Assembly (NCBI GenBank): GCA_036244855.1
Contig: BQKZ01000627.1
Location: 42,714-106,713, forward strand
Direction of reading: 5' to 3'
Length of the DNA: 64,000 nt
From: Temnopleurus reevesii
Taxonomy: Eukaryota > Echinodermata > Echinoidea > Temnopleuroida > Temnopleuridae
In this document: piece by piece, positions 41,889 through 55,041 of the stretch
Layout: each line of letters starts with the position of its first letter
Position numbering within the stretch: the first letter of the stretch is position 1
The notes under the pieces: model-generated
Databases searched by the model: none
What the model was told of the DNA's origin: nothing
What the model saw: the letters and a program-made list of their open reading frames with translations, nothing else
Program-made: the position numbers and the translations under genes

Positions 41889-43929
41889 TCGATCAACCAT
41901 CCGGGGCTTGATCACTCTTGCAGACCTCTTTCACTGCTTATGATGGTGAAGAAAAGCAGTTGATAACCTAATTAAAGTTTCGATCCATTAGTGCTCCTTC
42001 TAGGGGTGATTGGTGATGACAGACAGCTGAGAATAGCTCCTGCTCTGTATCGGATCATCATGCATGGGACTTCTACAAACTTGGTTTAAAGACATAGCTG
42101 AGCTCAGGTATATACACACTGGCATGATTAAGAAATGAAGGCTAACTTGCACGCCCTAAACTTAAAACAGAGGTCTGTTTGGATGCAAATGTAGTTTGTT
42201 TGCACTGATGAGTACACATTGTGGTATGAATCCAAATTTACATCCAAAACTTTTAAATCGCATTTATTCATCACGAAATTCGCATCGCATAAATCTTCTA
42301 ATAATACTTTTTATAAACAAAACCAAAATCATACCTATAATCCTAAACGTATCTAATCTGCACCTATGAAGGGGCCAAATACATTTTATGGTCAATAGAA
42401 CACTTTCTTATCACTTATGTTATTATATAACATGGAGAAGGAGAAAATCATAGCGATAGTCCATAGCCCATTTCATTACCATACACAAAGGTACCATACA
42501 CTGTTCACGAGGAATATGCTATATATTGTCGTCACAATATGTGGTGTATTGTACTATGAGGGTTGAACCCATCGACTCCTAAAACCTGCAACCCCAATAG
42601 GATTTGTACGGTGACCAACATTCACAGTATGAAACGGGTTAAACCCACACCGATCAGAGGTAGATGTTGACTTGGTGGATATAGATCCCCGGGGCCAGGT
42701 GGATGAAACAGTAGGGCGCCACCATCTGGTAGCCTTGTCAACAGCCACGGGACACTTTTAAGTTAATTTGATACAGATACAAGGTCGGTTTATGAGATGA
42801 TTTCACTTTGCTCATTAGATAGACAACAATGCTTCCATGATCATAAATTGTTATATGAAGAATGATAAACAAAACTCGACAATTCATGGATTTTCACCAA
42901 AGGTATTCATAATCAACTGCAACTTTGCAAATTGTAACGTGCATGAATGGGTTTGATTGGCCCATTCCGATCAACTGCACATTGCGATCAATTGCAACTT
43001 TTGAACAATGCCCGCTAAGCCATATTTATCAACAGAAAATGTATGCAATGTACTCCTAAAACTTATTAACCATTATATTTATATTTATGCCAAAATAACT
43101 GCATCTCATGCAAAGAGCTTTATATAAAATATAAAACTCTTTGATCTGATGCAAGAATACAGGAGGCAATGGGGCATGTTTGTAAACAAGACCATGAAGA
43201 CCCTAACAGCCTCATAATGGACCGCTAGAAGAGTGAAGGTGCTGAGTGGATGGCGGGACCGTACTGGGACTGCAGTAGAGGAGGGGGGGGGGGGGTATAC
43301 ATTAGCGCATGATTTAAAGTATTGTACCCCTGATAACGGTCAGTTTCTAGCTGATAAATTATTATCCTCGGCCTGGCCTGGTAGGGAGACATGTAGGCAT
43401 GCAGAGAGCATAGCGATGTGAGTAGAGCTCAAAATAAAGCACCATTTCGATCGGTTCAGCTCGGCACGCGGCCAATGGCAGGCAAAAGCGAAATATTCCT
43501 ACGTCCTTTATTGATTCGTGTGGCCCAAATCTAAACATGTGTCGGCCTACGTTAGCCAATACACGCTGAATGCACCCGTGCTCTTCGGCGGTGCTTCTCC
43601 CATTTCTCCCTCTTTTTTTCAATCATAGACACACTCCGCATGCTCAGGATGGCGAGCATGCAACGATTGCCTATATCCGGGACTAAAGCAAAGAGCTACT
43701 TGGGTGTGTTTTTTTAGAAGGAATGAGAAAAGGAGGGTGGTGTTGTTGTTTTTTGCTCTCGGGCATACTACTTTACGAATGGAAACTAGACGACCCTCTT
43801 CTGGTCCAAAACACAATCAACTTTAACCAATTACAACAAAAAAATGATCAGTGTAGGCAATAAGATATTCTTATATGCATTTATAATAATATCATTTAAA
43901 TTTGAAGTTGTAAAGCGCATTTTCATTAA
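41889..43929. other. Intergenic, no gene recognised
   Basis: Short open frames only. A G-run near 43,282-43,293. A less AT-rich part at 43,360-43,620 contains no recognisable domain. Confidence 0.5.
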
Positions 43930-44211
43930 ATAATAATAATAAGAATAATTATAATAGGTCCATTTATATGGCGCAATGCATATACTCTACTGCGCTTGAT
44001 ACTAGGTACCATATTATAACCCTGGCTATAACTGCCGAGCAAGCCAGTTAGGCGCTTAAGCATTCCAAGGAATACATTCCTGCTAGGTACCAATTTTTCA
44101 CCTGGGTCGAGTGCAACAAAGTGCGGGTAAATTTCTTGCTGAAGGAAATTAGTGCCCTGGGTGAGATTCGAACCACCGACCCTCTGGTTAAGAGGCGAGA
44201 GTCCGAACCAC
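43930..44211 (-). mobile_element. tRNA-derived SINE, apparently full length
   Basis: Read on the minus strand: a tRNA-like head (TCGCCTCTTAACCAGAGG, then GTCGGTGGTTCGAATCTCAC containing the pol III B-box), a ~200-bp body (CCAGGTGAAAAATTGGTACC, GCTTAAGCGCCTAAC, GCGCCATATAAATGGACC) and a 3' tail of ATT units. This is the normal layout of a tRNA SINE mobilised by a LINE. About 282 bp. It has no coding function. Confidence 0.85.
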
Positions 44212-45263
44212 TATTATTCGAAACGTCCAGACTATTTCATTTCATGAATAAAATCATATCACACAAATAGCCAACAACAATCTATGATTGATGACATGAT
44301 TATTCTCCGTCGTAAAAGATTAAACGGTTATTACCTCTTACTGCATTATTTCATTTCTCTTGTTCTCATACTTCTAAAAGTTCGTTCTATCTGGACCAGT
44401 TCATGTTCACTTTATGTATGACATTTCTAATTCCGTTTTTACAGATTCAGAACTACCATTTTCCGATAATTTGCAATTTTGAATTTGTTTTTCTGTTTAG
44501 ATTTCAACTTTATAGAATAATGTAATTGTTTTGTAAGGAAATATGGTTTAATCATTTCCTCGGCCATTCACTTATTCATAATCATATTACGCGTCGAGCG
44601 GCCGATGGAATGCACGTTCTTTCAAAAGGTTTTAGAAATATTTCATGTTTAGATAACCTCCAGAAAAGCTGTGTTGTTCGATAATACCCACCCAAAACGC
44701 AAGATGGCAGCCATTGTTGAATATAATAGAGGTTACATACAAAAGATTGGAATCGATACACGTCAGCTGTTATAAGATGTCTGTTATCAACAAACTGTGG
44801 AACTTTATACACCATTCCTTAAGTTAATGCATGGGGAAGATGCCGTAAAAATATAATGAAAAATTCCAATATGGGAAAAATTATTGTAGCATGAACAAAG
44901 GAACCGCGAAATGTTTTTAAAGGTTGTGGTGTGTGAGTGTGTGTGTGTGTGGGGGGGGGTGGGGGTCTGTGCGCGTATTAACTGAGAAAAGTAAGGGCTG
45001 CGACTCCCCATCCCTTCCTTCAACCGCCCCTGCTGGTTCCAATGTTCCAATTATTCTTAATTTATACTGATATTTCAACTGGCATATACATGTATTGCTT
45101 TCAATGTAATGTTCGGGGAAAATCCCTTATTACCCATTTAAAGCATGACTATTCGTCGCTACCATACTTTTTTTCGAAGTTTTTCAAGTTTCAAATCCAT
45201 TTTTCTGCCGCACTTTTTCTCATGCACCTCGCAATAAAAACCTTTTGAAAAATTTTGAAAAAG
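44212..45263. other. Intergenic, no gene recognised
   Basis: Contains a short (TG)n plus G-run tract (44,928-44,965). No exon or RNA gene supported. Confidence 0.55.
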
Positions 45264-45821
45264 TTTTAATATTTGCTGTCTTCAATAGCCATCAATCTCT
45301 TGAAACATTTAGTCCCCCGTTTTAAACCTATCAATATCACGAATAGAAAGCTCTACTCTTTGTTGTTCAAGCCATGTGCTGGCCGTAAATTAAATTTCGT
45401 CACGTTGTGGGTCCGATGAAAAAGTGTAATGTAATTGTAGCTCAGTATCACCCTACCATTGCATGATCTCATAATGTAAAGAGCTTCCCATACCTGTATA
45501 CTATCATTTCTTTGAAAGGGGTGATACATTTTGTAATCAGTGCAGATTGCTGATTGCTGATCGATATATACAGTATAACAAGATGCTGTAGAATGACATA
45601 GCTAACAATCATATTCTTACACTATACATATTAATAAGTCCCACTTGTGTTTTCAAGTAGTTTTCGTTCATATTGTTATTGCAACCTATTTCTATCAGTA
45701 AGAGTTACAGGATATGATAGCATATGCTTTTGAACCCTAGAACTCGGCTATCATGCATTAACTTCTTGAATCTAATCTGCAGCACCAAGAAAATTGATCG
45801 CCAAATATATGTGTTGTCTAC
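45264..45821. repeat. Two adjacent repeat halves that recur inverted and in swapped order at 49.2-51.0 kb
   Basis: Half 1 (45,264-45,550) is the inverse complement of about 49,186-49,473. Half 2 (45,554-45,821) is the inverse complement of about 50,712-50,978. Both match very closely (few differences per 50 bases). The two halves abut here at about 45,551 but are about 1.2 kb apart in the other locus, in the opposite order. Confidence 0.9.
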
Positions 45822-48819
45822 TTTTGCATTGTCTGGAGATGACATAGCTTGAACTAAAAAAAATAAACTCAATAATGCATGAGGACAATGCACTAGGATC
45901 GAGAGTGCAATGTCTTGAGAAGATTTCCCCTGATAATCTCTCATCTTTCGCTCCCCTGTTAACTGGGGCGAGACCTATTCGCCCAAACAACTCTTAACTA
46001 CATTTACCATCTGAGATACACTTCTACGGTATATAATAACCATTGCAAAACACAATCACGTCACATCATCTCGAAATCAAATATTTCTATCCCCAATATA
46101 TATTTGTCAATGTTATCATCTTCAAAATGGTCTTTGTTTCTATGAAAGTTGTTTATTATTATGTTTCACGAGCCTTGCATTATATGCAAGCGCATTTTAT
46201 TTGTTTAGATTTATTTATTTGGTTGTATAAGCAGATAGTAGCCAGCTGATGTGAGCGAACTAATCAAATTTGACTCTGTTTCTAGTTGGGTTTGACTGAA
46301 TATTAGTAAACTAATGACAAGTTTACTAGTTAGCCCACAGCTTACTCGTCTAGTCACTTTTTGAAAAATGAATGAGTATGTTGCTTTTACTTCGTCCATG
46401 TGTAAGAAATTATCGTAATTTGATCATTTTGTTTTTTGATAGAAGACTGGCGTAAAAATCCACAAAATGCTCTTGAAACGGTACTGGTGTTGATTTATCG
46501 GCAAATAATGCAATCTTGTATGTTTGACAAGCGCAGAGAGAGTATCGGAATGGGTGAAAAACATGGCTGGTATGCCAGTCATGCCAGTGCGAGTTAATCA
46601 CAGCGTTCACGCGAGGTTGATGGAGCGTATAGCCGCGATTGAGACCCCGCCACGTTCACATCCAGATTAGATGATCCGTGCCTCGATACATGGCTTGCTC
46701 TACTTCAGGCGAGGGTCCCTCGCTTTCATCCCGAGCTGGTAATTTTTCTGACGCTTAATTTGGAGATATCCGACACTAAACTGACTTCTTTCTTTCTCCC
46801 CATCTCGTGTCAAGCGATTCATATTCTCCACCTTCTTGCAATTTTGCAAATTTTCAATGCCTGCAAATACAATAACTGAATAAGACTTTCCCTCCCCAAC
46901 CACTCACTCTCTACCCTGTTTATTTTCACACTTTGTCCTTTTCACGATCTTTCCTACATGTATATTCGATAGGTAATTATAATGTTAGTTCGATGCAAGC
47001 TATTATAGGTTTTCATTAGAATTCAAATAACATACATTACATTAAGCCTGAATTGATGTGATATTATAATGGGCATATATCGATGGCAAATCGCTGCTAA
47101 TTAAGGCAAATTAATCGAAAACACCATAAGGCATTTCATTTTCGGTGTCATCGCGAGGTCAATTTCGTACCAGTTTTTTTTCTTAGTAAAGGCGCCAATT
47201 TAAAGAATATTTTATGACTTCTCATTCATTGCGTCCGGAATGGTCCAGACCAATGATGCATTCCCCTTATATTCCAAATGCAGCGTGATTAAAAGGACAA
47301 AGGATACGGGCAAAGAAAACAACTTCCATTGATGCTTTTTCCCCTTTTCTTCCCTCTTATTCCATGGAGAAATATCGAACACAACTGCTCAGTGAATGAA
47401 TAGGGACCATTTTCTTTGTGTGATCATGAAGTTTATGAAGGTTTGAATGAAATTGTTTACTTTGTCCAATTCCTTCGTCCTTACTTCTCTTAGTGCCTAT
47501 AACCCTTTGACGATACCTATCGTCATAAATTATATTAGTGAAGCTTCGAGGAATATCGGAAATGTACATAACGAAGTGTCCACATCATCCCCGAGTCCAC
47601 GCGAGAAAAAAAATAGCGGAGAAAGGGAAGGAATGGCGGCGACATTCTAAGAAAGTGAGATCCTATTTTCACCATTGCCTGATTTGGAGTTATATTTGCC
47701 ATCAATCCATTTCGGAAATGATCGAATGTACTTGGTCATTTTTGAAAGACAAGTGACATTTAAGACAACCATTATTCCAAATGGCTGTGATAAGTACTCA
47801 GTAAGGCGGATGCAAAGCTCCAAAATTGATCCATTTCGTGACATGAACTACATTTGGACGAGGCATTTTGTATGTTGACATTGGTCAGAATTGAAATACA
47901 CCATGTCAATGTATATATTATCTCCAGCATAGCAATAGGAAATATTTGAATGACCTTATTCTTTGCCGAGTGTTTTTTTTAAATAAAACTCAATAACCCC
48001 CTAACGAGACATCACACGTCTCAGAGACCGCAGAACAATTTGAAAAGTGGGGGCTGTCAGAGGAGGGGGTTGTATTTTTACACCCCTTCATAGGATTGAA
48101 CGTAATAACTAAAAAGTGGGGGTCCCGCAATCCCTGCATCTATCACGTCACATGTCTATTACATACAAATCCAATCCAATCAAATAAATATATTGATACA
48201 AAATATAATTTTGGATTATCATAAAAGAGTGAAGTCGTTAGTGTCTGGCAGAAAATTCCGAGCACAGGGTGCCGCGATTTAGCATTTTAAAACAACAATT
48301 TGTACACACTGCACCCACTCAAAGTCTGCAGAACTATATCAATGTAGCTCCATGCACCATGCAGCACAAATTCGAAGTATGTTAATAAGTTAACGCAACC
48401 AATTATGAGATCACAGCTATAATGAGAGCATCGATATAATTGATGAAAATTAATTATGGCTCTGGTGACAGGAGAATAAAAGACTGTCGACCCGTCCCGC
48501 CAAAAGTCAATATCACTTGCAATCAAGGACCATGTTAAAAGATTCCACCTACACAATAATGTAGAATTGACAATCTAAAACTTTGACAACGGAAGTAAAT
48601 TATTATGACACACGGACAAGCATGTTTCATGAACAATATCCCTATGTCATTAGAGTTTCATATTAATTTAGATTGTCCGTTCTGCTTTTAGATGCTGTAA
48701 TTTCACATGTAGACACTGGTATGTATTTTTGGAAGTAATAGTTATTACATGTAGCTATTGTGCCACATAACTATTTTTGTTGATGTTGTGGTTGCCAGAA
48801 TTTATAAACCTCCAAACAT
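45822..48819. other. Intergenic, no gene recognised
   Basis: AT-rich with many short open frames on both strands; none recognised. No repeat structure stood out. Confidence 0.5.
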
Positions 48820-48900
48820 GCCAAACGGGCCCACTGGAAGAGCAGCTAACTTACAGCTGAATGTGGATACCCTGGGTAAATAAGACATTATTATTATTAT
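48820..48900 (+). mobile_element. Retroelement 3' end with (ATT)n tail
   Basis: GGGCCCACTGGAAGAGCAGC ... GAATGTGGATACCCTGGGTA followed by AAATAAGACATTATTATTAT. It looks like the 3' end of a LINE or SINE. Confidence 0.55.
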
Positions 48901-49185
48901 CATTATAAACGGTTTAGATCGGTCGACAGTCATAAGTTACCGGAAATAAAAATGCTAAGTTGAGAGTAATAAAGAAGGGAAATACAAGTGTCGAACTAAA
49001 ACCAGATAAAGATGAACCTTATTGGTGGATGAGGGCGGGGTAGATCGTCTCTTGGGCTAGCAGAGTTACATGATACATGCAATAACAATGACACATCACA
49101 CATTGCTATGGGGTGTAGCATAATAATCTTAATAATGGTATGACTTTGTGGGGGTGACTCAGCTTACATGTAATAATCTATATTG

Positions 49186-49473
49186 GCAATCTGCACTGAT
49201 TACAAAAAGTATCAACCATTTCAAAGAAATGATAGTATACAAGTATGGGAAGCTCTTTACATTATGAGATCATGTAATGGTAGGGTGATGCTGAGCTAAT
49301 ATTACATGACAATTTTCCATCGGACCCACAACGTGACCAAATTTAAGTCACGACCAGTACATGGCTTAAACAACAAAGAGTAGAGCTTTCTATTCGTGAT
49401 ATTGATGGGTTTAAAACAGGGGACTAAATGTTTCAAGAGATAGGTGGCTATTGAAGAAAGAAAATATTCAAAT
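49186..49473. repeat. Inverted copy of repeat half 1
   Basis: Inverse complement of 45,264-45,550. The 77-codon minus-strand frame here is a by-product. Confidence 0.9.
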
Positions 49474-50220
49474 TTGATGTATAAAAGAAGCAAGATAATG
49501 AATGAATATAGGAATATGACAAAAATAAATAACAATTCTTGTAAGAACCACTAACTGACTGGAAGTTCGCTTCATCCCTTTCATAGTGGCTCTGACAGAG
49601 CGCAAACAAACCAAGTTATGATAAAAACAAAAAATAAGAACCCCCCCCCCCCCGGAACCCCGGAAATGAAGCAGAATTTTATAAATCTACCTAGGACCCT
49701 AATAATGGGTAACATTTAATTAATTCGATCTAGTCTGTACACATTGTATTCTATCCAAATCTGATTTTACAAATCTCTAGGAGAGTGTTTTTTCACACCC
49801 GTAAGGATTTTTAGCACGGTCAGACTGTAGAATTGTTAGGAGCTATTTGTAAAGCATCTCAATACACGATACACCCGGGCTACTGAGACTTGATGAGAAG
49901 AGTAAACACGAGCCTTTCTTTTCACATGTCACATACAATATTGAAATGTTTTACTTTAGGATTAAGGTGGTTTGAAGAAACTCTTCTTTCCAACACGCTC
50001 CAAGGGCACTTTTCAATAACATCTGTCTCCTCTTGTGAAATTGTATGTACAACATTTAACTTTTAAATAATTTAATTTCATTATTGTTGAATTTTTTTAT
50101 ATTATGAATTTGAAATGACAAGTGCGCTGGTGGCTGCCGGGCTAAAGCCAGGGTAATAAATGCAAAGCGCCTTGAGCACTCAGCAATGAGAGTGGATACG
50201 TGCGCTATATAAATTGCATA

Positions 50221-50251
<31 letters not shown>

Positions 50252-50711
50252 TATCATCTCAATTAAGAATAACCGCACTTTAATTATAAACATATTTGGT
50301 TTATTTCTATCTCCGCTATTTCGCAGTAACACATTTTAAAAGAGGAAACAGCTCGCATAGCTCTTATGATGCATTCGATATTGATGATTTATTTCATCGT
50401 TACTAAGATGAAGCTTTTAATTTCAATGACAACATGTTGCTCTGCCACTTTGTCATTATTATACCTCAATTATCTGGATATAATGTGCATGTCATAGACG
50501 CCGATCGAACGGACTTGCAGGTGATGTTGGCGCTCAATATGTCGCTTGAAAAAGTCGAATCGGGTATGTCTGTTGTCAAGTCAGAGGTAAATTGTTATAT
50601 GTTTATGGTCAGAGACAACTGATGCAGTTTTGAACGATCAATATGTAATAAACACAAAACTAACAATGGATGTCCCGCATTAATGCTGACATCATAGCTA
50701 TAAACTTTTAG
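49474..50711. other. Sequence between the two inverted halves
   Basis: About 1.24 kb without a recognised gene. It contains a C-run (49,642-49,653) and a retroelement tail (50,120-50,260). If the repeat is one large element, this is its interior. Confidence 0.5.
50120..50260 (+). mobile_element. SINE/LINE 3' end with (ATT)n tail
   Basis: TGGTGGCTGCCGGGCTAAAG, then CAAAGCGCCTTGAGCAC and GTGCGCTATATAAATTGCAT, followed by about 40 bases of ATT repeats. Related in style to the tails at 14.8, 39.1 and 43.9 kb. Confidence 0.65.
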
Positions 50712-50978
50712 GTAGACAACACATATATTTGGCGATCAATTTTCTTGGTGCAGCAGATTAGATTCAATAAGTTAATGCATGATAGCCGAGTTCTGGGGTT
50801 CAAAATCATATGCTATCATTTCATGTAACTCTTACTGACAGAGATAGGGTGCAGTAACAATATGAACGAAAACTATTTGAAAACACAAGTAGGACTTATT
50901 AATATGTAGTGTAAGAATATGAATGTTAGCTATGTCATTCTACAGCATCTTGTTATACTGTATATATCGATCAGCAGC
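50712..50978. repeat. Inverted copy of repeat half 2
   Basis: Inverse complement of 45,554-45,821. Confidence 0.9.
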
Positions 50979-53928
50979 ATAATTTATGTTGAAAATTATG
51001 TGATTGGACAAAACGTCAAAATATATGAATGAAAAGTTTTCTTTAGCTATAATGTTCCTATCATAGGAAGATACGTCATGTATATTCATCTAAGGGTCTT
51101 TTTAGTTGATTCTAATAAACGAGTTTGGTGTAATTGATCACTGTTAGCATTATGACAACATACTTCACATCTCTACAAACACGAATATCAGACGACGTCA
51201 TTATTATATTTGCAGGTAATTACTCATTATATTCGAGCTCATGGTTTTTAAAGAATTGTTTTAAACATTTCATCTTGAATTAAATGGGTAGAACGTTGAA
51301 CATTACGAGATGTAAAACCATCAATCTTTTTAATAATACATTTCTACTGGTTAGAATGACACGATAAGTACATATTAAATTCTTCTTACTTATCGTACAT
51401 TTTAGTAACCTACACAATTTAAATGTGTACCCATTATTTCATATGCATATTGATGTATGTTTCACGTACCTTCCACAAGTATGATATGTATTACCTGTGT
51501 CATTTATGTACTTATGTCGATACGTAAGATTTACAAAAGTTTAACATGACATAATTATGACAATTGGTCTACTATATGTGCTTTATCAACTTATAAATTA
51601 GAATTTTATCTTTGGACCAACATATATACTCCTGTTTTCAATACACTTACCAATGTACTTAAATACAGCTGTATACACTCTTGGCTCAATTCCAAGGAGA
51701 TGTATACAAATATTAAACTCAGATGGTAAACGTCTTACTTCTTCAAACTAAAAGACAATTTTTTACAAAAAGTACATACCTAGCGGGCCCGCCATCTGAT
51801 ATTAAGTATATTTCCGTATTTTATTCCTCAAAGTTCAGAATATCGAGAAATCGTCACGATTCTGTCAGCGATTCGTCCAAAGTGTTATGCAATATATTAT
51901 GTTAGTGCATCTCTATCATACGTACACACGTATTTCAAAAAGTTGTTTTTAAATCTCCGGTACTAATTCGTTAGAAGAACGAAAGAGTTGGGAACAATAG
52001 ATGAATAGATGAAAGGCGTCCTGAGATACGTAGTAACGAAGGCACGGTACGGGCCGGTGAATGTACCAATCATCTTACCGAGAATTTTAGTCTTCTGAAA
52101 CAGTCGTTTAGGGTTCGATTAGTTTATCACAATCGTTTGTTTATTTATTTACTTATTTATTTATTTATTCATTTATGCTAATTCATCTATACATGTTGAT
52201 GAATAAGTACTTATGGATTTATTTGACTGTGCATTTAACATTTTGTTTAGGCCTATATATTTATTAATTCGCTTAAAGATTGTTTTAGATAAAGTTGCCC
52301 AATAATGGAGAGCTTTTGAGTAAAGTGAAGTTAAAAAAGAGCTTGAGCTTTCGATAGCATAATCGTAATCATAAGCAAAATTACAAGAAAATGAAGTGAA
52401 CACACAAGTATATAGAAAAAATTGTTTTGTATTAAACATTAACCAGGGCCGATTTGAACAATACGTACCTGTTAATAAATTCTAATCACAATAATGGCAT
52501 GACAATTGGCTATGACATGCGACAATTTCTGAGATAATCATAAGAATAAGAATAATAATGAACGGCTTTTATGTAACTCTTATCACCTCTTCATGAGAAG
52601 TCCCTATAAGCGAACTATTGGAAAAATAGTTGTAAAGAAAAACTATTTTAGTTATCTTAATATTCGAAACTAGAATACCCCATTTAAATACAACCAGTAT
52701 GCCTACCGGGAGCATAACATGAATGAAACATTGGACAAGAATATTTGTTTATCTGCTGGACGAATGGGAAGAGACTAGCCGAGCCTCGGCTATGAGGTGG
52801 TTACGAAACGATCAGCCGGTCATAACGGCGATCGTACCATGTAATAGTTCGTCATCCAAAGTAGATAAATTCGAATCAATACGGATTAGTCTCCATTTTT
52901 ATTCTTCGTGGGGAGAAACAAGAAAGTTTATAGGAAAAAGGGAAAGGGGCTTTAAAAGCCAGTGGGGCTCTACTTAATTACTAGACTGAGTACCTTAATC
53001 GGGTAAATATCGTTAAGAAACTCCAAAGATGCCCAGGTTGAGCCAAAGGAACAGACAAGTAGGCTAGTACACTAGTAGATTGGTTTGGACCTATGGGAAA
53101 CCATGTCCATTGAAAATGACCAACATGGCCACAGTGACCTTCATGTATTTAAAGGCTATCGATGATGAATTAACCACTCATATGAATTTCTTGATCATAT
53201 CATGCATCCGGGCATTGAAGTACAAAGAGCAAACCGAGTAAGCTGCTAAAAATATACATGATGTAAAATATTCCCTCTTAAGATCGAGTGGTGTCCCATC
53301 TAATTTACTGCTTGAAAATGCTATACGTTTTCTCATATCACACGAAGATTCATTCCCCATTTTCCTTTCTCCTTTTTATCGTTTTTCGCGAGGCTATCAA
53401 GTTTTGCATCTAGTTAGTTAATTGAACCTCGACTACTCATTTTTTTTTCAAAAGAGGACAATAACTAAAACATGAAATTTGTATTCCTCCAGAAAACGTC
53501 ACGTTTGGGCATTTGAAAAGTTATCCATTCAAACTTCATCGACATATGCAGTCCAAATTGATATACACAGATACTGAGCAAAAAATAAGAAATTAAAAAA
53601 AAAAACGAGAATGTCGAGGGAAAAAATAACAACAAAAGGTAATACTGAAGCAAATAGAGTCATTATCGTGCGAGAAAGACCTAAAGTGTCGAATGAAGAG
53701 TCCTTTTCTCAATGGGGGCTGTATTTGCTATTATTCTCATTTTGGGGAAAATAATGCGTCTTGCATCTCTCCGTTGGTCGATTCGCATTGTAGTTCTTTT
53801 TCTCTCGAGGGGATAGTGCGTGTCCGAGAGTGCTTACAATCGAATAGTTAGCATTCAATTGAGCTTTCAAAGATGATTGGATGTAGGAGAAAGGGNGAGA
53901 AATAAAATGTCTGCTCAAAATGAAACCA
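50979..53928. other. Intergenic, no gene recognised
   Basis: AT-rich with a (TTTA)n tract at about 52,138-52,176 and a single N at 53,896. No exon supported. Confidence 0.55.
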
Positions 53929-54054
53929 GGGCCCCATAACATAAAGGTTTCCAATCAATCGGATAGATATCAATCGCAAGTCTATGGGTTATCTTGTACT
54001 AAAGTTTGCGATTGATCGCTAAATTTATCGTATCTATTTTATGTTACGAGCCCC
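53929..54054. mobile_element. FB-C fold-back element, copy 2
   Basis: About 126 bp, ends GGGCCCCATAACATAAAGG and ATTTTATGTTACGAGCCCC, inner arms around CAATCAATCGGATAGATATC and GATTGATCGC. Same family as 22.9 and 58.1 kb. Confidence 0.75.
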
Positions 54055-54969
54055 AGAGTCTTTCATACATTACACATGGACAAATGATGTTCATGTTACA
54101 AGGCAAATATGGTGGTTCTAAATAGACGAATTCCTGTTTATTTGGTGTGATGAAAATATTATATGCTTTTTATATCTGACATTGAGCTTATTGTGTGACT
54201 TCTACTAAAATGAAGCTGATATTACTCGTGCTGTTGAAGCAACTTTAAATCTTAATTGCGAAAACAGAAAATATCATTGCTTCTATGTGGATATATTTCA
54301 AATCATTACATAAAATAAAGCCATGCTTGGTTCATTTTGTAGTGTACCGATGCCTGGCCAATACGTAACCATGGTAACTTCATGAATATTTTTAGGCCTG
54401 ATCTCGATTTGACACTCAATTCAATAATGACTGGGAGCAAAAATTGAAGCCTAAGAGGATGTTGATAAAAAGTAACGGGCGTTACAGTGGCAGTTGATTG
54501 GCACGCTCCAACCAAGATCATTTTATCATGCGCATCTTCTCAAACGCGCAGACGATGCTCAACTGATTTGCAGTTGATTTGCGATCAATTAAAACTTTCT
54601 AGCATCACCCTCCCAGCCCTACAGAAAAATAGACTCACACTAGACCAACCCCATCATAACGCTCCTAGAAATGAACACATTCAAGTGTTTTTTTAATCCA
54701 TCTTAAAGACATTGTACAACTTTGTTTTCTTTAAAAGAAAAATCCCAACTGCTAGATCATAAGTGCTACCACAATGGCTGATGGTGTACATAAATAATTA
54801 AGCTCTAAATATATTAGGCTTCAAGATAAACGTTCAATGCTCAAAAGAGGTAAAACTTGAAATAATTTATGACCTCTATATAGGCATACTGTGCAATCAT
54901 AAAGCGACAGTGGTATGCTTTATTCAATGGTTATAGACAGTGCATGTATAATTTAATGTTATTTATTAT
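54055..54969. other. Intergenic, no gene recognised
   Basis: Nothing beyond short open frames. Confidence 0.5.
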
Positions 54970-55041
54970 TTGATTTGATTTGATTTGATACATTTATTTA
55001 AACACGGTTGAAAAGCCAGTTCAGCACATGCTGTTTTTCAA
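54970..55041 (-). mobile_element. 3' end of a retroelement with (TCAAA)n tail, copy 2
   Basis: TGATTTGATTTGATTTGATA, then CATTTATTTAAACACGGTTG and CAGCACATGCTGTTTTTC. It is the inverse of the element at 5,205-5,271, with the simple tail at its 3' end on the minus strand. Confidence 0.65.
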
